DNA of 64,000 nucleotides, taken from Flexibacter flexilis DSM 6793. GTDB lineage: Bacteria > Bacteroidota > Bacteroidia > Cytophagales > Flexibacteraceae. The position numbers and the translations under genes are program-made. Below, in pieces: positions 34,952-44,067 of this stretch. Location of the stretch: contig NZ_FOLE01000008.1 of NCBI RefSeq assembly GCF_900112255.1, positions 124,001-188,000 on the forward strand, read 5' to 3'. Position 1 is the first letter of the stretch; the number at the start of each line of letters is the position of its first letter. Under the pieces are notes generated by a model. The model worked only from the letters and a program-made list of their open reading frames with translations. It had not been told where the DNA came from and ran no database searches.

Positions 34952-36166
34952 TTAGCTACGGTGTGCGTTTAGGAATGTTTTTATTCGGCCTACGGCCACA
35001 TTAATTTCCTCTACCGTTGGCAAAAACACTACACGGAAATGGTTGTTTTGGGGATAATTAAAACCTGAGCCATGCACCAAGAAAACGTGCTGCTCGGCCA
35101 AAAGATCCAATACAAATTCTTGATCCGAATTAAAATCAAAGCGTTCTAAATCTATCTTTGGGAACATATAAAACGCGCCTTGTGCTTTTACGCAGCTCAC
35201 GCCGTCTATGCTGGTCAGAAGTTTGTGGCAAATATCGCGTTGGCGTGTCAGGCGGCCTGTCGGCAATACCAAATCATCAATACTTTGGTAGCCGCCCAGT
35301 GCTGTTTGGATACCTAATTGCGCTATCACATTGCTACACAGACGCATACTCGAAAGCAAGGTAAGTCCTTCAATGAAAGAACTCGCTCTTGATTTCGTGC
35401 CGCTCAAGATGAGCCAACCCGCCCGAAATCCTGCTGCACGGTAGTTTTTGGAAAGACCGCCCATCGTAACGCAAAGCGTTTGTTTGGTGAAGGCGGCGGG
35501 CGAATGATGCGCTACGCCATCGTACAGGATTTTGTCGTAAATCTCATCGGAGAAAATAATAAGGTGGTGTTTTTCGGCAGTAGCCACCATTTTTTCTATA
35601 ATTTCTTTGGGATAAACCGTTCCCGTTGGGTTATTGGGGTTAATAATTACCAATGCTTTCGTGCGTGAAGTGATTTTACTTTCCAAATCTGCCAAATCTG
35701 GGTACCAGTTGGACGCCTCATCACAAAGGTAATGCACAGCTTTTCCGCTTGAAAGTGTGGTGGCTGCTGTCCAAAGCGGATAATCTGGCGCAGGAATCAA
35801 GACTTCGTCCCCCTCATTAAGCAGGGCTTGCATACAAAGCAAAATAAGTTCGCTTACGCCATTGCCGATATAGACATCATCTACTTGTACATCTGGAATA
35901 TGTTTAGTTTGCGCATAGTGAACAACTGCTTTACGAGCAGCAAACAGACCTTTAGAATCAGAATAGCCTTGCGCCTGACGGAGATTTAATATAATATCTT
36001 GGATAATTTCGTCAGGTACATCAAAGCCAAAGGGCGCAGGATTCCCGATATTGAGTTTAATAATCTTATGCCCTAATTTTTCTAAAGCAGCAGCTTTTTC
36101 GGCAATTGGGCCACGTATTTCGTAGTGAACGTTGTTTAGCCTTTCGCTTTTTTCAAAAAAAATCAT
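34952..36166 (-). CDS. alaA: PLP-dependent aminotransferase, AlaA-like
   Basis: A 404-residue fold-type I class I/II aminotransferase strongly resembling E. coli AlaA, which forms alanine from pyruvate and glutamate. The N-terminus FFEKSERLNNVHYEIRGPIAEKAAALEKLGHKIIKLNIGNPAPFGFDVPDEI is the AlaA signature. The PLP region is in VIINPNNPTGTVYP and SDEIYDKILYDG. The Schiff-base Lys is in MGGLSKNYRAAGFRAGW, and the terminal Arg in FRVVFLPT binds the substrate carboxylate. Divergently transcribed from the FecR-like gene. Confidence 0.9.
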   Translation of the reverse strand: MIFFEKSERLNNVHYEIRGPIAEKAAALEKLGHKIIKLNIGNPAPFGFDVPDEIIQDIILNLRQAQGYSDSKGLFAARKAVVHYAQTKHIPDVQVDDVYIGNGVSELILLCMQALLNEGDEVLIPAPDYPLWTAATTLSSGKAVHYLCDEASNWYPDLADLESKITSRTKALVIINPNNPTGTVYPKEIIEKMVATAEKHHLIIFSDEIYDKILYDGVAHHSPAAFTKQTLCVTMGGLSKNYRAAGFRAGWLILSGTKSRASSFIEGLTLLSSMRLCSNVIAQLGIQTALGGYQSIDDLVLPTGRLTRQRDICHKLLTSIDGVSCVKAQGAFYMFPKIDLERFDFNSDQEFVLDLLAEQHVFLVHGSGFNYPQNNHFRVVFLPTVEEINVAVGRIKTFLNAHRS

Positions 36167-36269
36167 AGTTTTATGAGGTTATGCCAATACAAAAACGAAT
36201 GTAATAGCATTTTGTATAAAAAACATACTTTTAATTCAAAAAAATGTTTTTATTATTCTTTGCGTATTA

Positions 36270-36304
36270 AATATGTATTTTTTTATAAAGTTTGTTTACC
36301 TTTG
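36270..36304 (+). promoter_or_regulatory. promoter of the FecR-like gene, with 5' leader hairpin
   Basis: TTG (36270-36272) and TACCTTTG (36297-36304, exact) are 24 bases apart. The leader is about 100 bases and holds an 8-bp hairpin, TTTTATGC (36340-36347) with 36355-36362, 50 bases before the ATG. Confidence 0.6.
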
Positions 36305-36411
36305 TTACGGTTTCAGCATATACGCAAAAAAGAAGTTAGTTTTATGCGATTTTGGCATAAAAAATGCTACATAAGTTTTCATTTGGTCTTAAAAAATTAA
36401 CAACAATAAAC

Positions 36412-37347
36412 ATGAAAAAAGTATTCTCTACCTTATTTTTGGGCTTGACAGTAGTGGCAGCTCAGGCGCAAGACGAAGTTTTTAAAGTGTTGGCTTCGCG
36501 TGGAAGCATCACGACTGCCGACAAAGCCACTATTTCGGCAGGGAAAAAACTTTATAAAGATGATGTTGTAGAAGTTGGTAATAGCGCGTTTGTGGGTTTG
36601 GTGCACAAATCAGGCAAAACGTTGGAGCTTCGCGCAGCGGGTTCTTATGCTGTAAGCGAATTGGCGGCAAAAGTCGGAACAAGCGGCTCAAGCGTAAGCG
36701 AGCGTTATGCCAATTACGTGATTCAGGAGGTTTCTAAAGATAAAGAAAGTAGTGTTAAGAAAAACCACCAGCAATACATGGCCGTAACAGGGGCTGTAAC
36801 CCGTGAGGCAAAAGTCTTGACACCAGAAGTAGAAGTAAAGGCCTTAGTGCCTTCTATGACGGAGCTAAACGCTACACAGAATGCTACATTTTACTGGCAT
36901 AAAGTGCCTAACGTAAAAACCTATGTGGTTTCGGTAACGAATCTGGGCGAAGAAGTTTTGTTCCAGAAAGAAACAACCGATACGACGCTTACCATAGATT
37001 TTGCAAAAGTACCTGTGGGAAAAGCTAAAATGTGTCTGTGGCACGTAACGGCAAAAGGCCATAACAGCAAAGACCATAAATCAGACAAACACGGTTTGCA
37101 GATTATCCCGACGGCCAAAGCCGAGACCATCAATAAAGATTTGACTGCGCTAAAAGCTGACATTGACCCAAAATCTTCGTTGAGCAAAATCATGTTGGCG
37201 GCGTTTTATGAAGACAATCACATGTACGTTGATGCGCTTAACGCCTACCAAGAAGCCCTCAAAATCGAAACAAATGCCGATTATGAGGCCATGTATCAAA
37301 ATTTCTTATACCGTGCAGGCCTAACAGACAAGCCAGCCAGCCACTAA
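36412..37347 (+). CDS. exported FecR-like protein with TPR-like C-terminus
   Basis: A 311-residue exported protein with signal peptide MKKVFSTLFLGLTVVAAQAQ. The first mature domain (about 25-90) resembles the FecR fold: LASRGSITTADKATISAGKKLYKDDVVEVGNSAFVGLVHKSGKTLELRAAGSYAVSEL. A middle domain (about 145-225) looks like a beta-sandwich (ATFYWHKVPNVKTYVVSVTNLGEEVLF). The C-terminus holds one TPR-like hairpin (LAAFYEDNHMYVDALNAYQEALKIE). It may sit in the periplasm as a sensor or scaffold. No anti-sigma or ECF sigma gene is adjacent, so classical FecR signalling is not supported. The start at 36412 matches the signal peptide. Confidence 0.7.
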   Translation: MKKVFSTLFLGLTVVAAQAQDEVFKVLASRGSITTADKATISAGKKLYKDDVVEVGNSAFVGLVHKSGKTLELRAAGSYAVSELAAKVGTSGSSVSERYANYVIQEVSKDKESSVKKNHQQYMAVTGAVTREAKVLTPEVEVKALVPSMTELNATQNATFYWHKVPNVKTYVVSVTNLGEEVLFQKETTDTTLTIDFAKVPVGKAKMCLWHVTAKGHNSKDHKSDKHGLQIIPTAKAETINKDLTALKADIDPKSSLSKIMLAAFYEDNHMYVDALNAYQEALKIETNADYEAMYQNFLYRAGLTDKPASH

Positions 37348-37352
37348 AAAGG

Positions 37353-37385
37353 AAAGCCACCCGTAACAAGGTGGCTTTTTTGTTT
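37353..37385 (+). terminator. Rho-independent terminator after the FecR-like gene
   Basis: AAAGCCACC (37353-37361) pairs with GGTGGCTTT (37370-37378) and is followed by TTTTGTTTT. Confidence 0.92.
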
Positions 37386-37418
37386 TTATAAATAATGTTT
37401 GTTTGCCTGAAAGTGAAT

Positions 37419-38387
37419 TTAATTTTTCCCCAATAAAAAGGACTCACAGCGTAACTCCGACCAATAAACATCGTGCAGGCCTGTTTGCGTAAAACCACAA
37501 TGTCCGCCCTGTTCGGGTGTTTCCAAAGTAACAAATTCATGTTTTTGGGTCAGATGCTTTGGGTAGCAGGCTGCCGACAAAAACGGGTCGTTTTGGGCAT
37601 TGACAATGAGTGTAGGAGTCTGAATATCAGCAATAAATCTGTTGGCCGAACAACTCGCGTAATAATTAGCTGCCGTCCCGAAACCATGCAAAGGCGCAGT
37701 ATAAACATCGTCAAAATCTTTGAGCGTTTTGAGTAAAGCCAGTGGCGCAAGGTCGATTTCGGGAACTTTAGCCGCTTTTAAACGGATTTTTTGGGTAAGC
37801 GTTCGCATAAATCTATCCGAATACACTTTGCTGAATCCCGTAGAAATACGCTCCGACGCGCCGCCCAAGTCCGTAGGTACTGAAAACACGACCGATTTGC
37901 CGATAATTGGCGGCGGCGTTTCTTCTCCTAAATATTTGAGTGTCAAGTTTCCACCTAAGCTAAAGCCCACCAAATCAATTTGTTGGTATTGCTGTTTTTC
38001 ATTTACCCAATTCACCAAAAAACGTAAATCTTCTGTTGCGCCGCTATGATAAAAACGTTTTTGCAGGTTCATTTCCCCACTACAACTCCTAAAATTCCAC
38101 GCCAACACATCATAACCGCAATTGTACAAATGCTTGGCCATGCCCATCAGGTACGGACGATGCGAGTCGCCTTCCAGCCCATGCGAAAGTATGGCAAGGC
38201 GTGGCGACGTGGCCGCTGGGTGGCGCAACCAATCCAAATCCAAAAAATCTTCGTCGGGCAACCAAAGTCTTTCGCGATGATAGTCAATGCCTTCTACTTT
38301 TCGGTAAAGTGCGGGCAATATGGTTTGTAAATGGCCGCCGCCGAGCCGAAGCCAAGCGGGCGGCCTGTAAGTTGGGGTAAAGTTCAT
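37419..38387 (-). CDS. YheT-family alpha/beta hydrolase
   Basis: A 322-residue hydrolase of the YheT/ABHD1-3 family. Characteristic segments are PAWLRLGGGHLQTILPALYR at the N-terminus, ILSHGLEGDSHRPYLMGMAKHLYNCGYDVLAWNFRSCSGE for the oxyanion region, and the nucleophile elbow LVGFSLGGNLTLKYLG with the catalytic Ser. The Asp is probably in NAQNDPFLS and the His in GGHCGF near the end. Substrate is unknown; ABHD relatives act on lipid esters. The gene begins 21 bases after mutS2 on the same strand with no terminator between, so the two are probably co-transcribed. Confidence 0.9.
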   Translation of the reverse strand: MNFTPTYRPPAWLRLGGGHLQTILPALYRKVEGIDYHRERLWLPDEDFLDLDWLRHPAATSPRLAILSHGLEGDSHRPYLMGMAKHLYNCGYDVLAWNFRSCSGEMNLQKRFYHSGATEDLRFLVNWVNEKQQYQQIDLVGFSLGGNLTLKYLGEETPPPIIGKSVVFSVPTDLGGASERISTGFSKVYSDRFMRTLTQKIRLKAAKVPEIDLAPLALLKTLKDFDDVYTAPLHGFGTAANYYASCSANRFIADIQTPTLIVNAQNDPFLSAACYPKHLTQKHEFVTLETPEQGGHCGFTQTGLHDVYWSELRCESFLLGKN

Positions 38388-38408
38388 GTTTAAATCAAGA
38401 AAAATACA

Positions 38409-40838
38409 TTAGCGCAACGTAATGAGCGTAACGCCTGCACCGCCTCTGTCGGGGTGTTCGTCTTGCATGGTGGCCACTTGTTTGTAACGGCGCAAATGCG
38501 TCCGAATCAGGTTGCGCAAAATCCCGTCCCCTTTTCCGTGCACAATGCGCAGCTCTGGCGTACCGAGCATAATGGCATTGTCTATAAAATTATCTACCTC
38601 CGTGATAGCCTCTTCGCCGCGTTTGCCCCGAAGGTCAAGGTTAAAGCTAAAGGCCATCATTTTTTCGTTCAGGTCAATGCCTTGCATCCGTGACTGCGGG
38701 CTTTCGGGTGCGCCCAAGCTGTTGCGGTAGTCTTTGCGGCTAATGCGTTCGAGTCGGTTTATTTTAATCAAAGATTTTAATTCACCCATTCTAATTTCAG
38801 CTTCTTTGCCCCGAACAGTCAAGACTTCGGCCACCGTACCCGTATCGCGCACGCGAACATAGTCGCCTTCTTCTATCGCGCCGCCAATAAGGTTAATTAC
38901 TGGCTCATTTTTATTTGCATCTTTCTTCGAATCAGGAACATTTGCGAGAATTTCAGGTGCAAGACTTTCTTTGAAAATTTCTATACTTTTGCGTACCTCT
39001 TTGGTTTGCTCTTTGTCGGCGTTGCTCTCCCGAATTTCGCGAATAGCTGTTTCAATTCGTTGGTTGGCTTCCTGCACTAAGGCACGGGCTTTGGCACGCG
39101 CGTCGTTAAGTTCGGCTTTTCGGCGATTGTCCAACGTATTTTTCAGTTCCGTGTAGTCGGTAATGGCTTTGGACAATTGGCGGTCTTTGATTTGGAGTTG
39201 CAAGTTGCGGTCGGCATATACTTTGCGTTCTATTTCCAACTCGCGTAGCAGTTTATCCAAATTCACTTGCTTTTCGCCTACATTATTTTTAGCGTGCTCA
39301 ATTACGATGTTAGGTAAACCAATTTTTTCGGCAATTTCCAACGCAAACGAACTACCAGGTTTACCGATTTCCAACTGATACAGCGGTTCAAGATTTTGCA
39401 CATCAAAACGCATCGCGCCGTTGATAAGGCCTTGTGTAAGTTGGGCATAATCTTTCAGGTTGCCGTAGTGCGTCGTTACTACACCAAAGGCACGTACTTT
39501 GTTCAGCTCTTCCAAAATGGCTTGGGCAATTGCGCCGCCAAAATTGGGTTCTGTGCCTGTGCCGAACTCATCTATCAGAAACAGCGACCTACGCCCCGCC
39601 AATTTTATGAACTGGCGCATATTGGTAAGGTGCGAACTGTAAGTACTTAGGTCATTTTCAAGCGATTGCTCATCGCCAATGTCAATGAATATTTCTTCAA
39701 AAATACCAGCTTCCGAGCCTAAATCCATGGGCGGCAGCAAGCCACATTGTATCATATATTGCACCAACCCAACGGTTTTGAGACAAACGGATTTACCGCC
39801 AGCGTTGGGCCCCGAAATCACCAAAATACGTTTGTCGTGTGCCAGCTCGATGTTAAGCGGCTGAATACTACGGCCTTGTTTGCGATGACTCAGCAGCAAA
39901 AGCGGATGTTTGGCATTTTGCCAGCTAATGTGTTGCCTTTTGGTGAAATTGGGCATATTGCCGCCAATTTCGAGTGCGAAACGGGCTTTGGCTCTAATGA
40001 AATCAATTAATCCCAAAAAAGTATAAGCCTTGCGCAAAGCGGGCACGTAAGGACGCACAAAATCAGTGAGTTGTAGCAGGATTCGGAACACTTCGCGGCG
40101 TTCTTCGTACTCTAATTCACGAATGTTATTATTAGCATCGAAAATCTCGGCAGGCTCAATATATACGGTTTGGCCTGTGGCCGACTCGTCGTGCACGAAG
40201 CCCTTTACTTTGCGTTTGTGTTCGGCGGCGATGGGAATCACCATGCGGCCACTGCGCACGGTCAAGTTTACGTCATCGTCTATAAATCCTTGATTTTTAG
40301 CACTTTTCAGAATGTTATCGAGGCGGCGGCGCAAGGTGCTTTGCTCTGAGATAATGGCGCGGCGGATTCGTTGCAGCTCCGAAGATGCTGTATCGCGTAC
40401 TTTACCGCGTTCGTCTATTACAAATTCAATGCGTTCTTGCAATTTTTTATCCAACTCCACCAGTTGCGTCAGCTCCCGCAATTGCGTGTAGCGGTCTTCT
40501 TCTTTTTGCTTGAAAAAACGCAAACAAGCCATTATCGTCCCTAACGAGAGTTTCAGGTCGGTAAATTCTTGTTCGTCGAGGCAAGTGCCTTCTATTTCGG
40601 CTTTGCGCAAATGCGTGCTTACATCGTTGAAATGTTGGTTGGGAAAACTGTCCTCGTACAACACGATGTCTTTAAACTCGTTGGTTTGTGCCAGCAGTTT
40701 TTGGAGGTTATCAAATTTATCCGAAAAACGGATTTTATCTACAAAAGCATGGCCGAGCGTGCCTGCACATTCGGCTTTGAGTAAGAGGCGGATTTGGTCG
40801 AATCCGATTTTTTGTTCAAAATTCTTAGGGTAAATCAA
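38409..40838 (-). CDS. mutS2: MutS2 endonuclease/ATPase
   Basis: MutS-family ATPase with a Smr nuclease domain, implicated in suppressing recombination and in rescue of collided ribosomes. The MutS core and clamp occupy residues 1-300. Walker A is VISGPNAGGKSVCLK and Walker B is LFLIDEFGTGTEPN. A coiled coil follows (about 500-610). The Smr domain at the end holds LDLRGKRGEEAI and RIVHGKGDGILRNLI. The family N-terminus IYPKNFEQKIGFDQIRLLL has no ATG. The TTG at 40838 is chosen because the ATG at 40898 overlaps the -7 box and no other Met lies between. Confidence 0.93.
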   Translation of the reverse strand: MIYPKNFEQKIGFDQIRLLLKAECAGTLGHAFVDKIRFSDKFDNLQKLLAQTNEFKDIVLYEDSFPNQHFNDVSTHLRKAEIEGTCLDEQEFTDLKLSLGTIMACLRFFKQKEEDRYTQLRELTQLVELDKKLQERIEFVIDERGKVRDTASSELQRIRRAIISEQSTLRRRLDNILKSAKNQGFIDDDVNLTVRSGRMVIPIAAEHKRKVKGFVHDESATGQTVYIEPAEIFDANNNIRELEYEERREVFRILLQLTDFVRPYVPALRKAYTFLGLIDFIRAKARFALEIGGNMPNFTKRQHISWQNAKHPLLLLSHRKQGRSIQPLNIELAHDKRILVISGPNAGGKSVCLKTVGLVQYMIQCGLLPPMDLGSEAGIFEEIFIDIGDEQSLENDLSTYSSHLTNMRQFIKLAGRRSLFLIDEFGTGTEPNFGGAIAQAILEELNKVRAFGVVTTHYGNLKDYAQLTQGLINGAMRFDVQNLEPLYQLEIGKPGSSFALEIAEKIGLPNIVIEHAKNNVGEKQVNLDKLLRELEIERKVYADRNLQLQIKDRQLSKAITDYTELKNTLDNRRKAELNDARAKARALVQEANQRIETAIREIRESNADKEQTKEVRKSIEIFKESLAPEILANVPDSKKDANKNEPVINLIGGAIEEGDYVRVRDTGTVAEVLTVRGKEAEIRMGELKSLIKINRLERISRKDYRNSLGAPESPQSRMQGIDLNEKMMAFSFNLDLRGKRGEEAITEVDNFIDNAIMLGTPELRIVHGKGDGILRNLIRTHLRRYKQVATMQDEHPDRGGAGVTLITLR

Positions 40839-40895
40839 ACTGATTATGTAGTTGTTAGAGATTAAAAAATAATCGTTTTTGTTCCGAACAGGCTG

Positions 40896-40903
40896 CAAAG
40901 GTA
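40896..40903 (-). promoter_or_regulatory. -7 promoter box of mutS2
   Basis: TACCTTTG on the minus strand (40903 to 40896) is an exact TAnnTTTG match. The predicted start near 40889 lies downstream of the apparent ATG at 40898, implying the TTG start at 40838. Confidence 0.5.
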
Positions 40904-41025
40904 TGATAATTCGATGGATTATGCTACTTTGGCGGCGAGGCGGCGGGTTTACTTATAGAACCAATTTTAGGTAATAATTTGTTTCCTAACAGGAGCTTGT
41001 CTAATCCTTTTTTGCTTTAATTTTT

Positions 41026-41559
41026 ATGACAGAAGAAAATAACATTGTTAATCGCGTTGCCAATAGCGGACTAATTACGATCAATTTGGAAGATTATTAT
41101 CATGCTGGAGAAAGAGTGTTATGGGACATTGCGCCGCATTTGTTTCAGGGGCTTTTGTTGCGCGAAAAAGATTTCAGAGACTTTATCAAACAACACGACT
41201 GGGCACAATACGAAGGTAAAAACATTGCTATTACGTGCAGTGCCGATGCCATCGTCCCGACGTGGGCGTATATGTTGTTGGCCACGCAGTTTGAGCCATA
41301 CGCGCACCGCGTGGTATTCGGGGACTTGCAAACGCTGGAGCAGGCTTTGTACCAAGAGGCCATCGCCCGAATAGACAAAACCGCCCTGACCGATGCCAAA
41401 GTAATCGTGAAAGGCTGCAACAAATATGATGTGCCCGTGTTTGCTTATACGGAACTGGCCTATCAACTAAAGCCGTATGTGGCCAGCCTCATGTTTGGGG
41501 AAGCGTGCAGCAACGTGCCTTTGTACAAGAAAAAAGCCGCCAAGAAAGCCACAGAATAA
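41026..41559 (+). CDS. DUF2480 protein
   Basis: A 177-residue cytosolic protein of the DUF2480 family, found mainly in Bacteroidota and of unknown function. Family-like segments are IVNRVANSGLITINLEDYY near the N-terminus, LRDFIKQHDW-type sequence (KDFRDFIKQHDWAQYEGK) and CSADAIVPTWAYMLLATQFEPY in the middle, and KGCNKYDVPVFAYTELAYQLKPYVASLMFGEACSNVPLYKK at the end. Conserved Cys and His are not arranged as an obvious metal site. The tail is Lys/Ala-rich. It is a single-gene unit closed by a strong bidirectional terminator shared with the ferredoxin gene. Confidence 0.88.
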   Translation: MTEENNIVNRVANSGLITINLEDYYHAGERVLWDIAPHLFQGLLLREKDFRDFIKQHDWAQYEGKNIAITCSADAIVPTWAYMLLATQFEPYAHRVVFGDLQTLEQALYQEAIARIDKTALTDAKVIVKGCNKYDVPVFAYTELAYQLKPYVASLMFGEACSNVPLYKKKAAKKATE

Positions 41560-41560
41560 A

Positions 41561-41595
41561 CTAAAAAAAGCCTTGATTATCAAGGCTTTTTTTAG
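41561..41595. terminator. bidirectional terminator between DUF2480 and ferredoxin genes
   Basis: CTAAAAAAAGCCTTGA (41561-41576) pairs perfectly with 41580-41595 across 3 bases, with T-runs on both strands. Confidence 0.95.
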
Positions 41596-41607
41596 TTGGT
41601 GTCCATA

Positions 41608-41955
41608 CTATTCGTTGTGCAACCATGCTTTCTTTTCGAGCAGTTCTTCGTCTGTTTCGCGGTAGTCTGGATCATCTACGCAGCAATCCACAGGGCAAAC
41701 CGCAGCGCATTGCGGTTCTTCGTGGAAGCCTTTACATTCAGTACATTTATTGGGTACGATGTAATAAAACTCGTCAGAAACTGGCGTTTGTTTCTCTTTT
41801 CCATCCACAAAAACGCCTTCTTCAATTTCTACTTTCGTAAGGCTGGTACCGCCGCCCCAAGTCCATTCTACGCCACCTTCATAGATAGCAGTGTTTGGGC
41901 ACTCGGGTTCGCAAGCTCCGCAGTTAATACATTCGTCTGTTATTATAATAGCCAT
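41608..41955 (-). CDS. 4Fe-4S dicluster ferredoxin
   Basis: A 115-residue soluble electron carrier predicted to bind two [4Fe-4S] clusters. The first motif is [12 protein letters not shown] near the N-terminus. The second is [22 protein letters not shown], with the long insertion between the second and third Cys that is typical of the Bacteroidota/Alphaproteobacteria type. The middle ([30 protein letters not shown]) is a family-specific insert. The tail is acidic. It probably serves a general reductase; no specific partner is adjacent. Confidence 0.93.
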   Translation of the reverse strand: MAIIITDECINCGACEPECPNTAIYEGGVEWTWGGGTSLTKVEIEEGVFVDGKEKQTPVSDEFYYIVPNKCTECKGFHEEPQCAAVCPVDCCVDDPDYRETDEELLEKKAWLHNE

Positions 41956-42121
41956 TGTTTGTCGTGCTGTTGGTTATTATCTTGATAAAACAAAAAAGTT
42001 AGCTTAAAATATACCGTTTTCACGGATACGTTTCTGCAAAAATAACAATCCATTGTTGCGAAAACAGTGCAAAACGCAATATTGTTCCTATTTTTTTGTA
42101 TTTGGCTAAAATAATCCAGTA

Positions 42122-43969
42122 TTACAGGCTTTGCATCATATTGAGTTTTCGGTACAAACCCGCTTCATTTTCAAGTAATTGGGTGTGTGTGCCACGTTCC
42201 ACGATGCGGCCTTGTTGGATTACCAAAATTTCGTCGGCGTGCTGAATCGTACTGAGTCGGTGCGCAATGACCAATGAGGTACGGTTTTTCATCAGATTGA
42301 ACAAGGCTTCTTGTACGAGTTTTTCGGATTCGGTATCCAAAGCACTGGTAGCCTCGTCCAGAATCAAGATAGACGGATTTTTCAGGACGGCGCGTGCAAT
42401 GTTAAGGCGTTGGCGTTGGCCACCCGAAAGTTTCATGCCTCTGTCGCCGATGGCGGTTTGATAGCCGTTTTCGGTTTGCATAATGAAATCATGCGCATTG
42501 GCGATTTTGGCGGCCTGAATTACTTCTTCTGGCGTGGCATCGGTTTTACAAAAAGCAATGTTATTAAAAATGGTATCGTTAAAAAGAATAGATTCTTGCG
42601 TTACGATACCCATTTGCGCACGCACGGACTCAATGTCGCAGTCGCGTAGGTCGTGGCCGTCTATGCTAATACTTCCCGACAAAGGGTCATAGAAACGCGG
42701 TAGTAAATCGGCAATGGTGGACTTGCCGCCGCCCGAAGGTCCGACAAGTGCAATGGTTTTTCCTTTTTGGAGGGTGAAACTCAAATCCGACAATACGATT
42801 TTATCCCCATAACCGAAGCTAACCTCCTTAAAATCAATGGCTTTTTCAAACGAAGGCAATTTTTGTGCATTTGGTTTGTCCTGAAGCTCAACGGGCGTGT
42901 CAAGGAGTTTAAAAATTCTATCTCCCGAAACGATACCTTTTTGGATATTGCTCAACGACGTTGATAGTGCTTTGGCTGGGCGCAACACTTGCGAGAAAAT
43001 CGCCAAATACGTCATAAATTCACTGGCTTTGAGCGCGTCGGCATCGCCCGAAATCACCAAGCCGCCGCCATACAATAAAATGCCCGAAATCACTAAAATA
43101 CTGCTAAATTCTGAAAACGGCGAAGCCTGTTCGCGGCGTTTGGCAGTTTTGAAAGACAACTCCGCAAAGTTTTGGTTTTCTTTGGCAAACTTGTCGCGAA
43201 TGTATTGTTGGCCGTTAAAGGCTTTAATTACACGCATTCCGCCAAGTGTTTCGTCCAGAATGGTCAGGGTTCTACTCCAAGATTCTTGGCCTGCGTTGGC
43301 GGCGGATTTCATGCGTTTGGAAATAGAGCCAATAATTAACCCCGAAATAGGAATAACAATGAGTGTAAACAGTGTTAGCTCTACCGAAATTTTGAGCAAA
43401 ACCACAAAATAGCCGATAATGGTCAGCGGTTCGCGGAAAATCACAGTCAGCGAGTTAGCCACCGAGTATTCTACTTCCGACACGTCCGAAGTCATACGCG
43501 CCATGATGTCGCCTTTGCGTTCGTTCGAGAAAAAGCCCAAGTGCATGCCCGAAACTTTATCGAAAAGTACTTGTTTTAAATTGCGTAACGTATTGGTTCT
43601 AAGGGACTCTATTACGAGAATAGACAAATATTTGAACACATTGGAAAGTAAAACCGATATAATCAGAATGATGCAAACGAACTGCAACGCCGCCATTTTG
43701 CCTTCTACGCCGCTGCCGCCCTCTAATACTTTTTGTGCCAAATTGTAGTTAAACCAATTTTGGGCATAATCTATTGTAAGCGCAAATTCTGGTTTTTTGA
43801 TGGCCAACATTTCGGGCGAAACTTTCCCGAAAAGCACATCTAACACAGGAATAAGGAGCGAGAAATTAACTAAACCGAAAAAAATACTCAACACCGATGT
43901 AATGGAATACGGCAATGCGTAACGACCAATCGGTTGAGCGAAAGAAAGAATACGAAAATATGTTTTCAT
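42122..43969 (-). CDS. MsbA-like ABC exporter (fused permease and ATPase)
   Basis: A 615-residue half transporter with six N-terminal membrane helices (about residues 1-330) and a C-terminal ATPase. Walker A is ALVGPSGGGKSTIADLLPRF, the Q-loop region IVTQESILFNDTIFNNIAF, the signature KLSGGQRQRLNIARA and Walker B SILILDEATSALD; the switch His is in VIAHRLSTI. In Bacteroidota such proteins are usually annotated as MsbA/lipid A flippase or multidrug exporters; the substrate is not determined by sequence. The start at 43969 (MKTYFRIL) is preferred over one nine codons upstream. Confidence 0.88.
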   Translation of the reverse strand: MKTYFRILSFAQPIGRYALPYSITSVLSIFFGLVNFSLLIPVLDVLFGKVSPEMLAIKKPEFALTIDYAQNWFNYNLAQKVLEGGSGVEGKMAALQFVCIILIISVLLSNVFKYLSILVIESLRTNTLRNLKQVLFDKVSGMHLGFFSNERKGDIMARMTSDVSEVEYSVANSLTVIFREPLTIIGYFVVLLKISVELTLFTLIVIPISGLIIGSISKRMKSAANAGQESWSRTLTILDETLGGMRVIKAFNGQQYIRDKFAKENQNFAELSFKTAKRREQASPFSEFSSILVISGILLYGGGLVISGDADALKASEFMTYLAIFSQVLRPAKALSTSLSNIQKGIVSGDRIFKLLDTPVELQDKPNAQKLPSFEKAIDFKEVSFGYGDKIVLSDLSFTLQKGKTIALVGPSGGGKSTIADLLPRFYDPLSGSISIDGHDLRDCDIESVRAQMGIVTQESILFNDTIFNNIAFCKTDATPEEVIQAAKIANAHDFIMQTENGYQTAIGDRGMKLSGGQRQRLNIARAVLKNPSILILDEATSALDTESEKLVQEALFNLMKNRTSLVIAHRLSTIQHADEILVIQQGRIVERGTHTQLLENEAGLYRKLNMMQSL

Positions 43970-44067
43970 TTTTTTGATTGATGAAGGAATGCCCAAAAAG
44001 TCAAAATATGGGCTAAATAGCTAAACGGGGCGCAAGATACACCAAAAATGTACATCTTTACAATTCA

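Noticed and set aside
36173-36400. 75-codon ORF upstream of the FecR-like gene
   Set aside because: It covers the promoter and leader region (-7 box at 36297) and has Lys/Tyr/Phe-rich random composition.
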